In this document: positions 52,868 through 60,969 of the stretch, in pieces
How positions within the stretch are numbered: the first letter of the stretch is position 1
Layout of the letters: the number at the start of each line of letters is the position of its first letter
Source of the DNA: Lagierella massiliensis
Lineage (GTDB): Bacteria; Bacillota; Clostridia; Tissierellales; Peptoniphilaceae
Reading direction: 5' to 3'
DNA: 64,000 bases
Assembly (NCBI GenBank): GCA_030532135.1
Contig: JAUNLT010000001.1
Span: 201,839-265,838 of the forward strand
Made by a program: the position numbers and the translations under genes
Notes under the pieces: model-generated
Told to the model about the DNA's origin: nothing
Seen by the model: only the letters and a program-made list of their open reading frames with translations
Database searches by the model: none

Positions 52868-53589
52868 CTTTTTTTAAAAAGATAAAAAATAACTTATTTA
52901 TAGTGGTTTTAGTCTTAACATATGCAACTTTATTTATTATAAATCCTAAAATGGGTGTAAATTCTATAAAATCTAGTGGATACTTCATTAAGGAAATGCT
53001 AATAATTATGCCCATTATCTTTGTATTAACGGCATTATTAGATTTGTGGGTTCCTAAAGAAAAGATAGTTTCCTTCTTGGGGGTTGAATCTGGAGCAAAG
53101 GGAATAATACTTTCTTTTGTAGTAGGAAGTATATCCGCAGGACCTATTTATGCTGCTTTTCCCATGTGCCTTATGTTACATAAAAAGGGAGCATCTATTA
53201 GAAATATAGTAATTATCTTGAGTTCATGGGCTGTAATTAAGATTCCAATGCTTGTAAATGAAGCAAAATTTTTAGGACCTAAATTTATGGGAATTAGATG
53301 GGTTTTAACCATTATATCCATAATAATATTTTCTTGGATTGCTGGAAGGATTATAAAAGACGAAGATTTGCCGAATAAATTTAAAAGTAGCTCTGGACTT
53401 AATGTAAATAAGGACGCTTGTATAGGTTGTGGTCTTTGTGCAAAAGACTATCCAGAAGCGTTTAAAATGGAAGGAAGAAAGGCGATAGTAAAAGAAGACG
53501 GGAATTTGAATAAAGAAAGTATAGTCAAGGCAGTAGAGACTTGCCCTGTTAACGCGATTACTTACGAAGAGAAATCTACAGATGAATAA
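52864..53589 (+). CDS. Permease subunit 2 fused to a [4Fe-4S] ferredoxin
   Basis: 241 residues. The first ~175 form five helices with SISAGPIYAAFPMCLMLHKK, matching the second half of PF03773 permeases. The C-terminal ~65 residues are a ferredoxin: DACIGCGLCAKDYPEAFKM and VETCPVNAITYEE give CxxCxxC...CP for one 4Fe-4S cluster. The ferredoxin should be cytoplasmic. Pairing with subunit 1 is shown by the ATGA overlap. A redox centre on a permease is uncommon; it may drive or sense redox-coupled transport. Confidence 0.78.
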   Translation: MTFFKKIKNNLFIVVLVLTYATLFIINPKMGVNSIKSSGYFIKEMLIIMPIIFVLTALLDLWVPKEKIVSFLGVESGAKGIILSFVVGSISAGPIYAAFPMCLMLHKKGASIRNIVIILSSWAVIKIPMLVNEAKFLGPKFMGIRWVLTIISIIIFSWIAGRIIKDEDLPNKFKSSSGLNVNKDACIGCGLCAKDYPEAFKMEGRKAIVKEDGNLNKESIVKAVETCPVNAITYEEKSTDE

Positions 53590-53596
53590 AAAATTA

Positions 53597-53630
53597 GACG
53601 TTCTATAAATATTTATGGAACGTTTTTTAT
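53597..53630 (+). terminator. Terminator after the permease-ferredoxin gene
   Basis: ACGTTC and GAACGT flank an AT-rich palindromic loop and are followed by TTTTT. Confidence 0.78.
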
Positions 53631-53681
53631 TAATTGAGTTTAAAATCAAAGACTTTGTTTTAAAAGTATAAATTTTTCAAC

Positions 53682-53710
53682 TTGAAAAAACGAATTTATT
53701 ATAGTAAAAT
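53682..53710 (+). promoter_or_regulatory. Promoter of the metG T-box transcript
   Basis: TTGAAA (53682-53687), 17 bases, TAAAAT (53705-53710). Start of transcription near 53717, just before the T-box stem I. Confidence 0.75.
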
Positions 53711-53716
53711 GAATAC

Positions 53717-53900
53717 AATTGAATAAAACTGTGATTAGGAGAAACCTTTGATTTGAGACGAGAGAGCCATCGGGTGGTGAAAGATGGAGGAGATAGAAGG
53801 AGAAATGGCCTATGAGTTTTGATTGATGAGGACTAGAAATAGTTGAATTAGAGTGGTACCACGAATTACTTCGTCTCTATATGAGACGAAGATTTTTTTA
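53717..53900 (+). ncRNA. T-box leader, methionine type
   Basis: Full T-box riboswitch before metG: stem I with CCATC/GATGG and the GGTG distal loop (53768-53787), a candidate specifier ATG at 53805-53807 (in GAAATGGCC), the T-box core GAGTGGTACCACG (53851-53863) and the terminator CTTCGTCTC / GAGACGAAG with a T tract (53869-53899). Uncharged tRNA-Met would pair with specifier and T-box bulge and prevent termination. A long in-frame reading of metG into this region is therefore not translated. Confidence 0.93.
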
Positions 53901-53912
53901 TTGGAGGAAAAA

Positions 53913-55850
53913 ATGGAAAAGAAAAGTTATTATTTGACAACACCTATATATTACCCTAGTGATAATCTACACTTGGGTCATACTTATACTACACTCATTG
54001 CAGATACGTTAAAAAAAATAAAAAAAATTCAGGGATATGACGTGTTTTTCACAACAGGGACAGATGAACATGGTCAAAAACTATTGGAAAAGGCAAGAGA
54101 ATCAGGACAAACACCTTTAGAGTATATTGATCCTATAGTAAATTCAGCTAAAGAACTTTGGCAAAAACTGGGAATAGATTACGATGCGTTTGTAAGATCT
54201 AGCTCAAAGGAGCATGAGGCTAATGTTCAAAAGATTTTTCAGAAATTATATGACAAGAAAGAAATATATAAATCCGTATACAAGGGAAATTACTGTGTTC
54301 CTTGCGAGGCTTTTTGGACTGAATCACAGCTTGTAGATGGTAAGTGCCCTGATTGTGGTAGACCTGTTGAATATCATGAAGAGGAAACTTACTTTTTTAA
54401 ACTCTCTAAGTATACCGATAGAATTATTAAACTTTATGAAGAAAATCCTGACTTCTTGAAACCAGATTCAAGAAGAAAAGAAATGTTAAATAACTTCTTG
54501 AAAGAAGGATTAGATGATTTATCCGTAACGAGGACTTCATTTGATTGGGGAGTTCCTGTGCCATTTGACAATAAACATGTAATTTACGTATGGATTGATG
54601 CGTTAACTTGTTATTTAACAGGCATAGGATATGGTAAAGACAAAGATTTATTTGAAAAATACTGGCCAGCCGATGTGCATCTTGTAGGTAAGGAAATTGT
54701 AAGATTTCACGCAATAATTTGGCCTGCTCTTCTAATGGCACTAGATCTACCCCTTCCAAAATCTATAATGGCTCATGGTTGGATTTTGTTTGATGATGAT
54801 AAGATGAGTAAGTCAAAGGGAAATGTGGCGTATGCCGAACCTATTATAGATCTATATGGAATGGATGCGTTAAAGTATTTTATACTTAGGGAGTTTGTAT
54901 TTGGTAATGATGGGAATTTTACAAATGAGAAATTTATTCAAAGAATAAATTCAGATCTTACTAATGATTTGGGAAATTTAGTATCGAGAACAGTTACTAT
55001 GGTTGAAAAATATTTTAACGGAGAAATCCAAGAGCCTATAAAGAAAGAAGAAATAGATGATGAACTCATATCTCTTGCTATTAATACAGTAAAAGAAGTA
55101 GATGGTCATATTGAAAATTTATCTTTTAGCTATGCACTTGAATCCATCTGGAAATTAATTCGAAGAACAAATAAATATATTGACGAAACACAACCTTGGG
55201 TTCTTGGCAAAAACGGTGACAAGGAAAGATTATCAACAGTTTTATATAATTTGATTGAGTCTTTAAGAATAGTTAATATTTTAATTTATCCATTTATAAC
55301 TGAGACTTCTCTAAAAATAAAAGAACAAATAGGACAAGAAGAGATTAATTGGGACGATGCAAGAAAATTTGGCTTAACTGAACCGGGAACTAAGGTTAAA
55401 AAGACTGAAAATTTATTCCCAAGACTTGATGTGGAAAAAGAGGTTGAAAGACTTAATAAAGCAAATGAAGAATTGATAAAATCTAGAAAAAAAGAAAAAC
55501 AAGTTACGGTTAAAGAAAAAGGAAAGCCAGAGATTACAATTGAAGACTTTGACAAGGTAGAATTAAAAGTTGGAAAAATTATAAATGTTGAAAAACATCC
55601 TAAAGCCGATAAACTTTTAGTATTAAAAGTTAAGTTGGCAGATGAAGAAAGACAGATTGTATCAGGTATTAAGAAGTGGTATAAGGAAAAAGACTTAATA
55701 GGTAAAAAAGTAGTTGTCTGCACTAACTTAAAGCCTGTTAAATTGAGAGGGATAGAGTCTTTTGGCATGATACTTGCGGCGGATCACAAAGACGATTTAA
55801 CTTTACTTTCAACCTTGGAAGATATTGAAGATGGAGCGAAAATATCCTAA
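53913..55850 (+). CDS. metG: Methionyl-tRNA synthetase
   Basis: 645 residues. Rossmann core with HLGHTYT (HIGH motif) and KMSKSKGN (KMSKS), zinc-knuckle cysteines CVPC and CPDC in the connective peptide, anticodon-binding helices, and a C-terminal EMAP/Arc1p-type tRNA-binding domain (from about 540: FDKVELKVGKI, KHPKADKLLVLKV). ATG 53913 follows GGAGG; the T-box ends just before it. Overlaps tatD by one base. Confidence 0.96.
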   Translation: MEKKSYYLTTPIYYPSDNLHLGHTYTTLIADTLKKIKKIQGYDVFFTTGTDEHGQKLLEKARESGQTPLEYIDPIVNSAKELWQKLGIDYDAFVRSSSKEHEANVQKIFQKLYDKKEIYKSVYKGNYCVPCEAFWTESQLVDGKCPDCGRPVEYHEEETYFFKLSKYTDRIIKLYEENPDFLKPDSRRKEMLNNFLKEGLDDLSVTRTSFDWGVPVPFDNKHVIYVWIDALTCYLTGIGYGKDKDLFEKYWPADVHLVGKEIVRFHAIIWPALLMALDLPLPKSIMAHGWILFDDDKMSKSKGNVAYAEPIIDLYGMDALKYFILREFVFGNDGNFTNEKFIQRINSDLTNDLGNLVSRTVTMVEKYFNGEIQEPIKKEEIDDELISLAINTVKEVDGHIENLSFSYALESIWKLIRRTNKYIDETQPWVLGKNGDKERLSTVLYNLIESLRIVNILIYPFITETSLKIKEQIGQEEINWDDARKFGLTEPGTKVKKTENLFPRLDVEKEVERLNKANEELIKSRKKEKQVTVKEKGKPEITIEDFDKVELKVGKIINVEKHPKADKLLVLKVKLADEERQIVSGIKKWYKEKDLIGKKVVVCTNLKPVKLRGIESFGMILAADHKDDLTLLSTLEDIEDGAKIS

Positions 55851-56638
55851 TGAAACAGATGATAGATAGTCATGCTCATTTAGATGACGAAAAATTTAAT
55901 GTAGATAGGGAAGAAGTTATTCAAAAACTGCAGGAAAAATTTGTAAAGTATGTGATTAACCCAAGTTCCGATATGGAGAGTTCTAAAAGAGTAGTAGAAC
56001 TTTCTAAAGAGTATGAAAATATATTTGCGGCAGTTGGAGTTCACCCTCATGAAGCAGAAGATTTTGAATCAAAAGATTTGGAGAAATTAAGAGAGCTTGC
56101 CAAAAACCCTAAGGTTGTTGCCATTGGAGAAATAGGACTTGACTATTTCTATGACAATAGCCCTAGAGAAATTCAAAAAGAGGTATTTAAAAAGCAGTTA
56201 CAATTAAGCGTTGAGTTAAAATTGCCGGTAATTATTCACACCAGAGAAGCAATGGGTGATACCTTTGATATTTTAAATGAGTTTAAGGGCAAGGTTTCAG
56301 GAGTTATGCATTGTTATACAGGTTCTATTGAAATGGCAAAAAGGTTTATGGAGCTTGGATTTTATATCTCTATTGCAGGTCCTGTAACTTTTAAAAATGC
56401 TACAAATGTCAAAGATATGGCAAAACAAATACCTCTAGATAAACTTTTAATTGAAACTGACTCGCCATACCTTACACCAGTTCCTAATAGAGGTAAGAGA
56501 AATGATCCTTCAAATGTGCTATATGTAGCGGATATGTTGGCTAATTTAAAAGAAATTTCAATTGATGAAATTATTGAAAATTCCAGAGAAAATACTATTA
56601 AGTTGTTTTCATTGGAAGGTGTAGGGTTTGATGATTAA
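55850..56638 (+). CDS. tatD: TatD family metal-dependent deoxyribonuclease
   Basis: 262-residue TIM-barrel hydrolase of the TatD family: MIDSHAHLDDEKF, VGVHPHEAEDF, IGEIGLDYFYD, PVIIHTREA, MHCYTGS and LIETDSPYLTPVPNRGK all in order. Members are 3'-5' DNases and usually lie between metG and rnmV in Firmicutes, as here. Start ATG 55850 overlaps the metG stop; overlaps rnmV by 8 bases. Confidence 0.94.
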   Translation: MKQMIDSHAHLDDEKFNVDREEVIQKLQEKFVKYVINPSSDMESSKRVVELSKEYENIFAAVGVHPHEAEDFESKDLEKLRELAKNPKVVAIGEIGLDYFYDNSPREIQKEVFKKQLQLSVELKLPVIIHTREAMGDTFDILNEFKGKVSGVMHCYTGSIEMAKRFMELGFYISIAGPVTFKNATNVKDMAKQIPLDKLLIETDSPYLTPVPNRGKRNDPSNVLYVADMLANLKEISIDEIIENSRENTIKLFSLEGVGFDD

Positions 56639-57167
56639 AGAAGTTATAGTAGTAGAAGGTAAAGATGATATAACGGCAGTTAAAAAAGCTGTAGATTGTG
56701 AAATAATAGCAACAGGTGGTTATCATTTCCCAAAAGATCTTTTTAAAAGGATAAGTAAAGCTCAAAAAGAAAAAGGGGTTATAGTTTTAACCGATCCTGA
56801 TTATGCGGGAGAAAAAATTAGAAAGATAATAAATAACAGGATTCCCGGTGTCAAAAATGCTTATTTACCAAGGGAATTATCCTTAAGAGATGATGATATA
56901 GGAATTGAAAATGCTAAAACTAAGGATATTTTGAAAGCCTTAGAAAATGCAAAGGCAGTGCATGAACAGAAGAGAGAAGAGTTTTGCTTTCAAGATTTGA
57001 TTAACTATAATTTAACAGGAAATAATTCAAAGGACCTTAGGTTATTTGTAGGAAATGAACTCTCCATAGGCTATTCTAACAGTAAACAATTTTTGAAAAG
57101 ACTCAATAACTACAACATTAGTAGAGAAAAATTGGAGGAGGTAATTTTAAAATATCATGGGAAATAG
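56631..57167 (+). CDS. rnmV: Ribonuclease M5 (5S rRNA maturation)
   Basis: 178-residue TOPRIM nuclease that trims 5S rRNA precursors. TOPRIM motifs VVEGKDD (residues 6-12) and LTDPDYAGEKIR; PRELSLRDDDIGIENA is the family's second block. ATG 56631 is preferred to TTG 56628. Lies inside a tatD-rnmV-rsmA unit with overlapping ends. Confidence 0.93.
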   Translation: MIKEVIVVEGKDDITAVKKAVDCEIIATGGYHFPKDLFKRISKAQKEKGVIVLTDPDYAGEKIRKIINNRIPGVKNAYLPRELSLRDDDIGIENAKTKDILKALENAKAVHEQKREEFCFQDLINYNLTGNNSKDLRLFVGNELSIGYSNSKQFLKRLNNYNISREKLEEVILKYHGK

Positions 57168-58020
57168 ACTTTATCAAAGTTCTTACTTGGCAGATATATT
57201 AAAGAAATTCAATTTTTCATTTTCAAAGAGTCTAGGACAAAATTTTTTAATTGATGGAAATATAGTAAAAAATATTGTTTCTAAATCGGGAATAACTAAA
57301 GATGACATAGTACTTGAAATTGGACCTGGTTTTGGTACCTTGACAGAAGAGCTTGCGTTAAATGCAAAAAAAGTAGTATCCATTGAAAAAGATAATAGAC
57401 TAATGAAAGTGTTGGATTATACACTCAAAGACTTTAATAATGTAAAAATTATAAACGAAGATTTCTTAAAAGTAGATTTAAAGAAAATTTGGGAAGAAGA
57501 AGCCGAGGGAAAAAAATTTAAAGTGGTGGCAAATTTGCCCTATTATATAACTACTCCCATCCTTGAAAAAATAATCGATAATAAAGAGTTGTTCTCGACA
57601 ATATCGGTAATGGTTCAAGAAGAAGTTGCAAGAAGAGTTGTAGCTACAAAAAACAGCAAAGACTATGGCTCTTTGACATTGTATTTGAACTACAATAGCA
57701 ATCCTTCAATATTATTAAAAGTTCCAAGGACAGTGTTTATGCCAAGTCCCAACGTAGACTCTGCAATACTTTTTTTAGAGCTACAAAAAAAACAATATGC
57801 TGTAGATGAAAAATTGCTATTTGATTTTATAAGGTCGGGTTTTACAAAAAGAAGGAAAAACATAGTAAATTCATTGACTACAGGCTTTGTAGATGTTGAC
57901 AAAGAGACGCTTAGAGCTATTTTAGAAGAATTGAATATATCAAAAAACGCAAGAGCGGAAAATTTATCTATGGAAGATTTTATTAATATTACAAAAAAAT
58001 TTCAAGAAGTGATTAAATAA
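57157..58020 (+). CDS. rsmA: 16S rRNA dimethyladenosine transferase
   Basis: 287-residue KsgA/RsmA that dimethylates two adjacent adenines at the 3' end of 16S rRNA. QNFLIDGNIVKNIV, SAM-binding EIGPGFGTLTEEL, and catalytic NLPYYITTPIL are all present, plus PSPNVDSAILFLE. Loss in other species gives kasugamycin resistance. ATG 57157 overlaps rnmV by 11 bases; GGAGGAGG is 14 bases upstream, rather far. Confidence 0.96.
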   Translation: MGNRLYQSSYLADILKKFNFSFSKSLGQNFLIDGNIVKNIVSKSGITKDDIVLEIGPGFGTLTEELALNAKKVVSIEKDNRLMKVLDYTLKDFNNVKIINEDFLKVDLKKIWEEEAEGKKFKVVANLPYYITTPILEKIIDNKELFSTISVMVQEEVARRVVATKNSKDYGSLTLYLNYNSNPSILLKVPRTVFMPSPNVDSAILFLELQKKQYAVDEKLLFDFIRSGFTKRRKNIVNSLTTGFVDVDKETLRAILEELNISKNARAENLSMEDFINITKKFQEVIK

Positions 58021-58059
58021 AAAAACACTGGGTATAATAGAATTTGAAAGGAGAATTAA

Positions 58060-58293
58060 ATGAAAAAAGTAGTTGTATATTCAAGTAACACATGTCCATA
58101 TTGTGTTGCTGCAAAAGATTTTTTAAAGAGTAATGATATAGAGTTCACAGAAAGAAACATTTCAACTGATACAGAGGCTAGAATGGAGCTTATGAAAATG
58201 GGACACATGGGAGTTCCTGTTATTATAGTTGAGAATGAAGAGATTGTAGGATTTGACGAACCTAAATTAAGACAATTATTAGAAATAAAATAG
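58060..58293 (+). CDS. Glutaredoxin-like protein
   Basis: 77-residue glutaredoxin/NrdH-type redoxin with CPYC (residues 12-15, in NTCPYCVAAK) and the cis-proline GVPVIIVENEEIVGFDEP. Could act on ribonucleotide reductase or other thiols. A TATAAT sits at 58033-58038, so it probably has its own promoter, and a terminator follows. Confidence 0.9.
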   Translation: MKKVVVYSSNTCPYCVAAKDFLKSNDIEFTERNISTDTEARMELMKMGHMGVPVIIVENEEIVGFDEPKLRQLLEIK

Positions 58294-58296
58294 ACA

Positions 58297-58331
58297 TAAG
58301 GAGATTTTAAAATCTCCTTAATCTATTTTTT
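58297..58331. terminator. Terminator after the glutaredoxin gene
   Basis: AAGGAGATTT/AAATCTCCTT around TAA, then a T-rich stretch; can serve the DUF1858 gene on the other strand. Confidence 0.85.
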
Positions 58332-58347
58332 ATGTATAGGGAAAAAA

Positions 58348-58530
58348 CTATTTGTTTAATTCCCTAATTAGTTTGTCAATATCCAGACCATGAACTAGAG
58401 CAGCTTCTTCCAGCGTTTCTTTTAAGCTGGAAGGGCAGCCTATACAAGGCATACCATTGTCAATAAGAATTTTCACAGCACCAGGATAGGACATAATCAA
58501 ATCGCTTATCAGTATATCCTTAGTTATCAT
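58348..58530 (-). CDS. DUF1858-domain small protein
   Basis: 60 residues, a single DUF1858 (PF08984) domain: MITKDILISDLIMSYPGAVK, then GMPCIGCPSS with two cysteines (CxxC) and ETLEEAALVHGLDIDKLI. DUF1858 proteins are small helical proteins of unknown function often near hybrid-cluster or redox genes. GGAGG lies before the start. Divergent from a HesB-like gene 70 bases away. Confidence 0.88.
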   Translation of the reverse strand: MITKDILISDLIMSYPGAVKILIDNGMPCIGCPSSLKETLEEAALVHGLDIDKLIRELNK

Positions 58531-58600
58531 TATAATAACCTCCTAAACATATGATAATACAATTAAATAATAAATTCAAAAATACATAGGAGGAGATAAA

Positions 58601-58876
58601 ATGAAAGTAACAGTAACAGATACAGCAGTAGAAAAACTTAATAAGATGTTAGAATCTACAGGTAAAGAATATTTAAGATTTGATGTGGGTGCAAGTACGT
58701 GTTGCTATTTTGTATTTACGGTTTCACCTTCAGATAAAACTGACAGAGATTTTGTGATTGAGAGTTCAGGATTTAAGTTTTTAGTACATGATGAAATTAA
58801 AGACGCATATAAAAATGCAACAGTAGATTATATAACTGAGGGATTTTCTCAAGGTCTTAAGGTAGAATTGTCATAA
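58601..58876 (+). CDS. HesB-like Fe-S assembly family protein
   Basis: 91 residues resembling the HesB/IscA family: MKVTVTDTAVEKLNKMLEST, then LRFDVGASTCCYFVFTVSPS where the first Fe-binding cysteine of IscA would be, and IDY-like VDYITEGFSQGLKVEL at the end. The two C-terminal CxC cysteines of IscA are missing, so it is unlikely to be a normal A-type carrier. AGGAGG precedes ATG 58601. Confidence 0.75.
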   Translation: MKVTVTDTAVEKLNKMLESTGKEYLRFDVGASTCCYFVFTVSPSDKTDRDFVIESSGFKFLVHDEIKDAYKNATVDYITEGFSQGLKVELS

Positions 58877-58925
58877 AACTTAATAGAAATAAACACGTAG
58901 ATATAGAGTTGTTAGCTTGTTAAAC

Positions 58926-58954
58926 TTGACCTTTTTAGGTGTATATAGTAAAAT
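58926..58954 (+). promoter_or_regulatory. Promoter of veg
   Basis: TTGACC (58926-58931), 17 bases, TAAAAT (58949-58954). The veg start lies 77 bases downstream. Confidence 0.78.
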
Positions 58955-59030
58955 AATTATGTATAGTTAACTTTAAAGTCGGAATGATAGATGAAGTTTG
59001 GTATTTTATATACGCCTAGGAGGGGTATTA

Positions 59031-59270
59031 TTGTCTAAATATATGAGTTTAGAAGTCTTGAAAAATCAAGTTGAAGAAAATATTGGTAAAAAGGTAGTTG
59101 TTAAAGCCGATAAAGGAAGAAATAAGGTTATCACAAAGACGGGAATAATTGAAAATGTATTTCCCAGTTTATTTACTATAAAGATAACTAACGAATTTGA
59201 ACAAGAAAGAACAATTTCATTTACCTATTCAGATTTACTCACTTCTACAGTGGAGTTACAACTATGCTAA
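59031..59270 (+). CDS. veg: Veg protein
   Basis: 79-residue Veg, a small beta-barrel protein of Firmicutes that promotes biofilm formation in Bacillus and is often before ispE, as here. Family blocks: NIGKKVVVKADKGRNKVITK, GIIENVFPSLFTIKI, and YSDLLTSTVEL. TTG 59031 is preferred, 5 bases after AGGAGGGG; ATG 59043 also fits. Strong promoter upstream and terminator directly after. Confidence 0.9.
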   Translation: MSKYMSLEVLKNQVEENIGKKVVVKADKGRNKVITKTGIIENVFPSLFTIKITNEFEQERTISFTYSDLLTSTVELQLC

Positions 59271-59271
59271 G

Positions 59272-59302
59272 ATTAAAAAACGACTTTTTTAGTCGTTTTT
59301 TT
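59272..59302 (+). terminator. Rho-independent terminator after veg
   Basis: AAAAAACGACT and AGTCGTTTTTTTT around a T-rich loop. Confidence 0.92.
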
Positions 59303-59328
59303 TGCCGATAAAACAAATGGAGTTAAGG

Positions 59329-60177
59329 ATGAATAAAAAATCATATGGAAAAATCAATCTTTCACTTGAAGTGTTAAGCAAGAGAAATGATGGGTTCCAT
59401 GATATAGATACTATTATGCAATTTGTCGACATTTATGATGAAATTGCCATAGAGGTTACAAATTCTCATAAATTGGAAATCATTTGTGATTTAGATGGTT
59501 TTCCAAAAGATGAAAGTAATTTAATTTATAAAGGTTGGGACAGCCTCAGAGGATTATATGGTGGTAATCCGGGAATAAGAGTAACAGTAAATAAAAATCT
59601 TCCCATGGCAGCAGGTATGGGAGGAGGAAGTTCTAATTGTGCTTGTGTGATGGAAGCGTTGAATGAGATTTGGAAATTAGGTCTCAGTAAAGAGAAACTT
59701 GAAGAAATTTCAAGTAATATCGGTTCAGACGTTCCATATTTTTTTGAGAATAAAACTCTTAGAGCAAAAGGTAGAGGGGTTGACTTCTATGATATGATAG
59801 ATTTAGAAGGGTTGCCTATATTGATTATCAATAGCGGTTGTGAGGTTTCAACTTCATATGTTTACTCGAATATTAAGATAAGCAATAAACCAAAGATGGA
59901 TATATTGATAAATTCTTTAAATAGAGGATTAATTGACAAGAACTATTTTTTTAATGATATGACAAAAGTTTCAGAAAAAATTTGTCCAGAAATCAACATT
60001 ATTATGGACCAACTTTACGAACAAAATGCTGTTGTATCTTTAATGTCTGGATCTGGATCTACGGTATTTGGTATTTTTAGTTCTTTTGAAGATTGTAATA
60101 AAGCTTATTTAAGCTTGAAAGACAAGTATAAATATGTTTTTAATACTAAGACTATCAGGAGAAGATATGAAAAGTAA
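59329..60177 (+). CDS. ispE: 4-diphosphocytidyl-2-C-methyl-D-erythritol kinase
   Basis: 282-residue GHMP kinase of the MEP isoprenoid pathway. SYGKINLSLEVLSKRNDGFH at the N-terminus, ATP motif AAGMGGGSSNCA (residues about 94-105), and SLMSGSGSTVFGIF. ATG 59329 follows GGAG; upstream in-frame codons lie in the veg terminator region. Overlaps murI by 11 bases. Confidence 0.95.
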   Translation: MNKKSYGKINLSLEVLSKRNDGFHDIDTIMQFVDIYDEIAIEVTNSHKLEIICDLDGFPKDESNLIYKGWDSLRGLYGGNPGIRVTVNKNLPMAAGMGGGSSNCACVMEALNEIWKLGLSKEKLEEISSNIGSDVPYFFENKTLRAKGRGVDFYDMIDLEGLPILIINSGCEVSTSYVYSNIKISNKPKMDILINSLNRGLIDKNYFFNDMTKVSEKICPEINIIMDQLYEQNAVVSLMSGSGSTVFGIFSSFEDCNKAYLSLKDKYKYVFNTKTIRRRYEK

Positions 60178-60961
60178 AGCTATTGGAATATTTGATTCAG
60201 GTTATGGTGGACTAACCTTTTTAAAAGAGATATTAAAATTTGCTCCTAATGGGAATTATATTTATTTTGGTGATAATATTAGAATTCCCTATGGAGATAA
60301 ATCTAAAGATGAAATAATAAAATATACAAAAAATGCTATTGATTTTTTCCTAAAAAAAGATGTTAAAGCAGTAGTAATAGCTTGTAATACTGTTTCTACA
60401 CATGCTCTTGAAGAATTAAAAGACAAGGTTAATGTTCCTTTGATTGGAATAGGAGAGGTTGGAGCCAAGGGGGCTGTTAGAGAAACAATTAATAAAAAGG
60501 TACTTGTACTAGCTACTAAAAGTACTATCTCGGGGAAGCTTTATGATAAGTGTATTAATAAGTTAGATAATGAAGTTATTATTAAAGGGATTAGTTGTCC
60601 AAAACTGGTTCCAATAATAGAATCTAATGTAGATGAAATCAAAAAAACTGATCGGATTTTAAAAGCTTTGGAAGAGTATAAAAAGCAAATTCAAGGGTTT
60701 GATTACGACACTATTGTATTAGGGTGTACTCATTATCCTTACATTAAAAATGAAATTCAGCTTGTCTTCGGAAAAGATAATAAAATTGTAAATCCTTCCT
60801 ATGAATTAGCAAAAATGGTTCTTGAAATATTTCCAGAAGAGAGGACAAGAAAAGTTGGACATTTAGAAATTTATACTTCTGGTAATGTGGATGAATTTAG
60901 AAATTTTGCGTCGTCATATCTTAATAGATCCGACTTAAAAATACATAACTTTAATTTTTAG
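60167..60961 (+). CDS. murI: Glutamate racemase
   Basis: 264-residue racemase making D-glutamate for peptidoglycan. FDSGYGGLTFL, FGDNIRIPYGD, first catalytic Cys in ACNTVSTHAL (about residue 73) and second in VLGCTHYPYIKNEI (about 187). ATG 60167 follows GGAGAAG, within the ispE end; a longer frame has no ribosome-binding site. Confidence 0.95.
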   Translation: MKSKAIGIFDSGYGGLTFLKEILKFAPNGNYIYFGDNIRIPYGDKSKDEIIKYTKNAIDFFLKKDVKAVVIACNTVSTHALEELKDKVNVPLIGIGEVGAKGAVRETINKKVLVLATKSTISGKLYDKCINKLDNEVIIKGISCPKLVPIIESNVDEIKKTDRILKALEEYKKQIQGFDYDTIVLGCTHYPYIKNEIQLVFGKDNKIVNPSYELAKMVLEIFPEERTRKVGHLEIYTSGNVDEFRNFASSYLNRSDLKIHNFNF

Positions 60962-60969
60962 GAGGCGAC

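Noticed and set aside
53853..53912. N-terminal extension of metG
   Set aside because: It would begin inside the T-box core and run through the terminator hairpin; ATG 53913 has GGAGG.
55286..55768. Open frame of about 160 codons opposite metG
   Set aside because: Antisense of the tRNA-binding domain; composition biased to Ser/Phe/Leu and no start signals.
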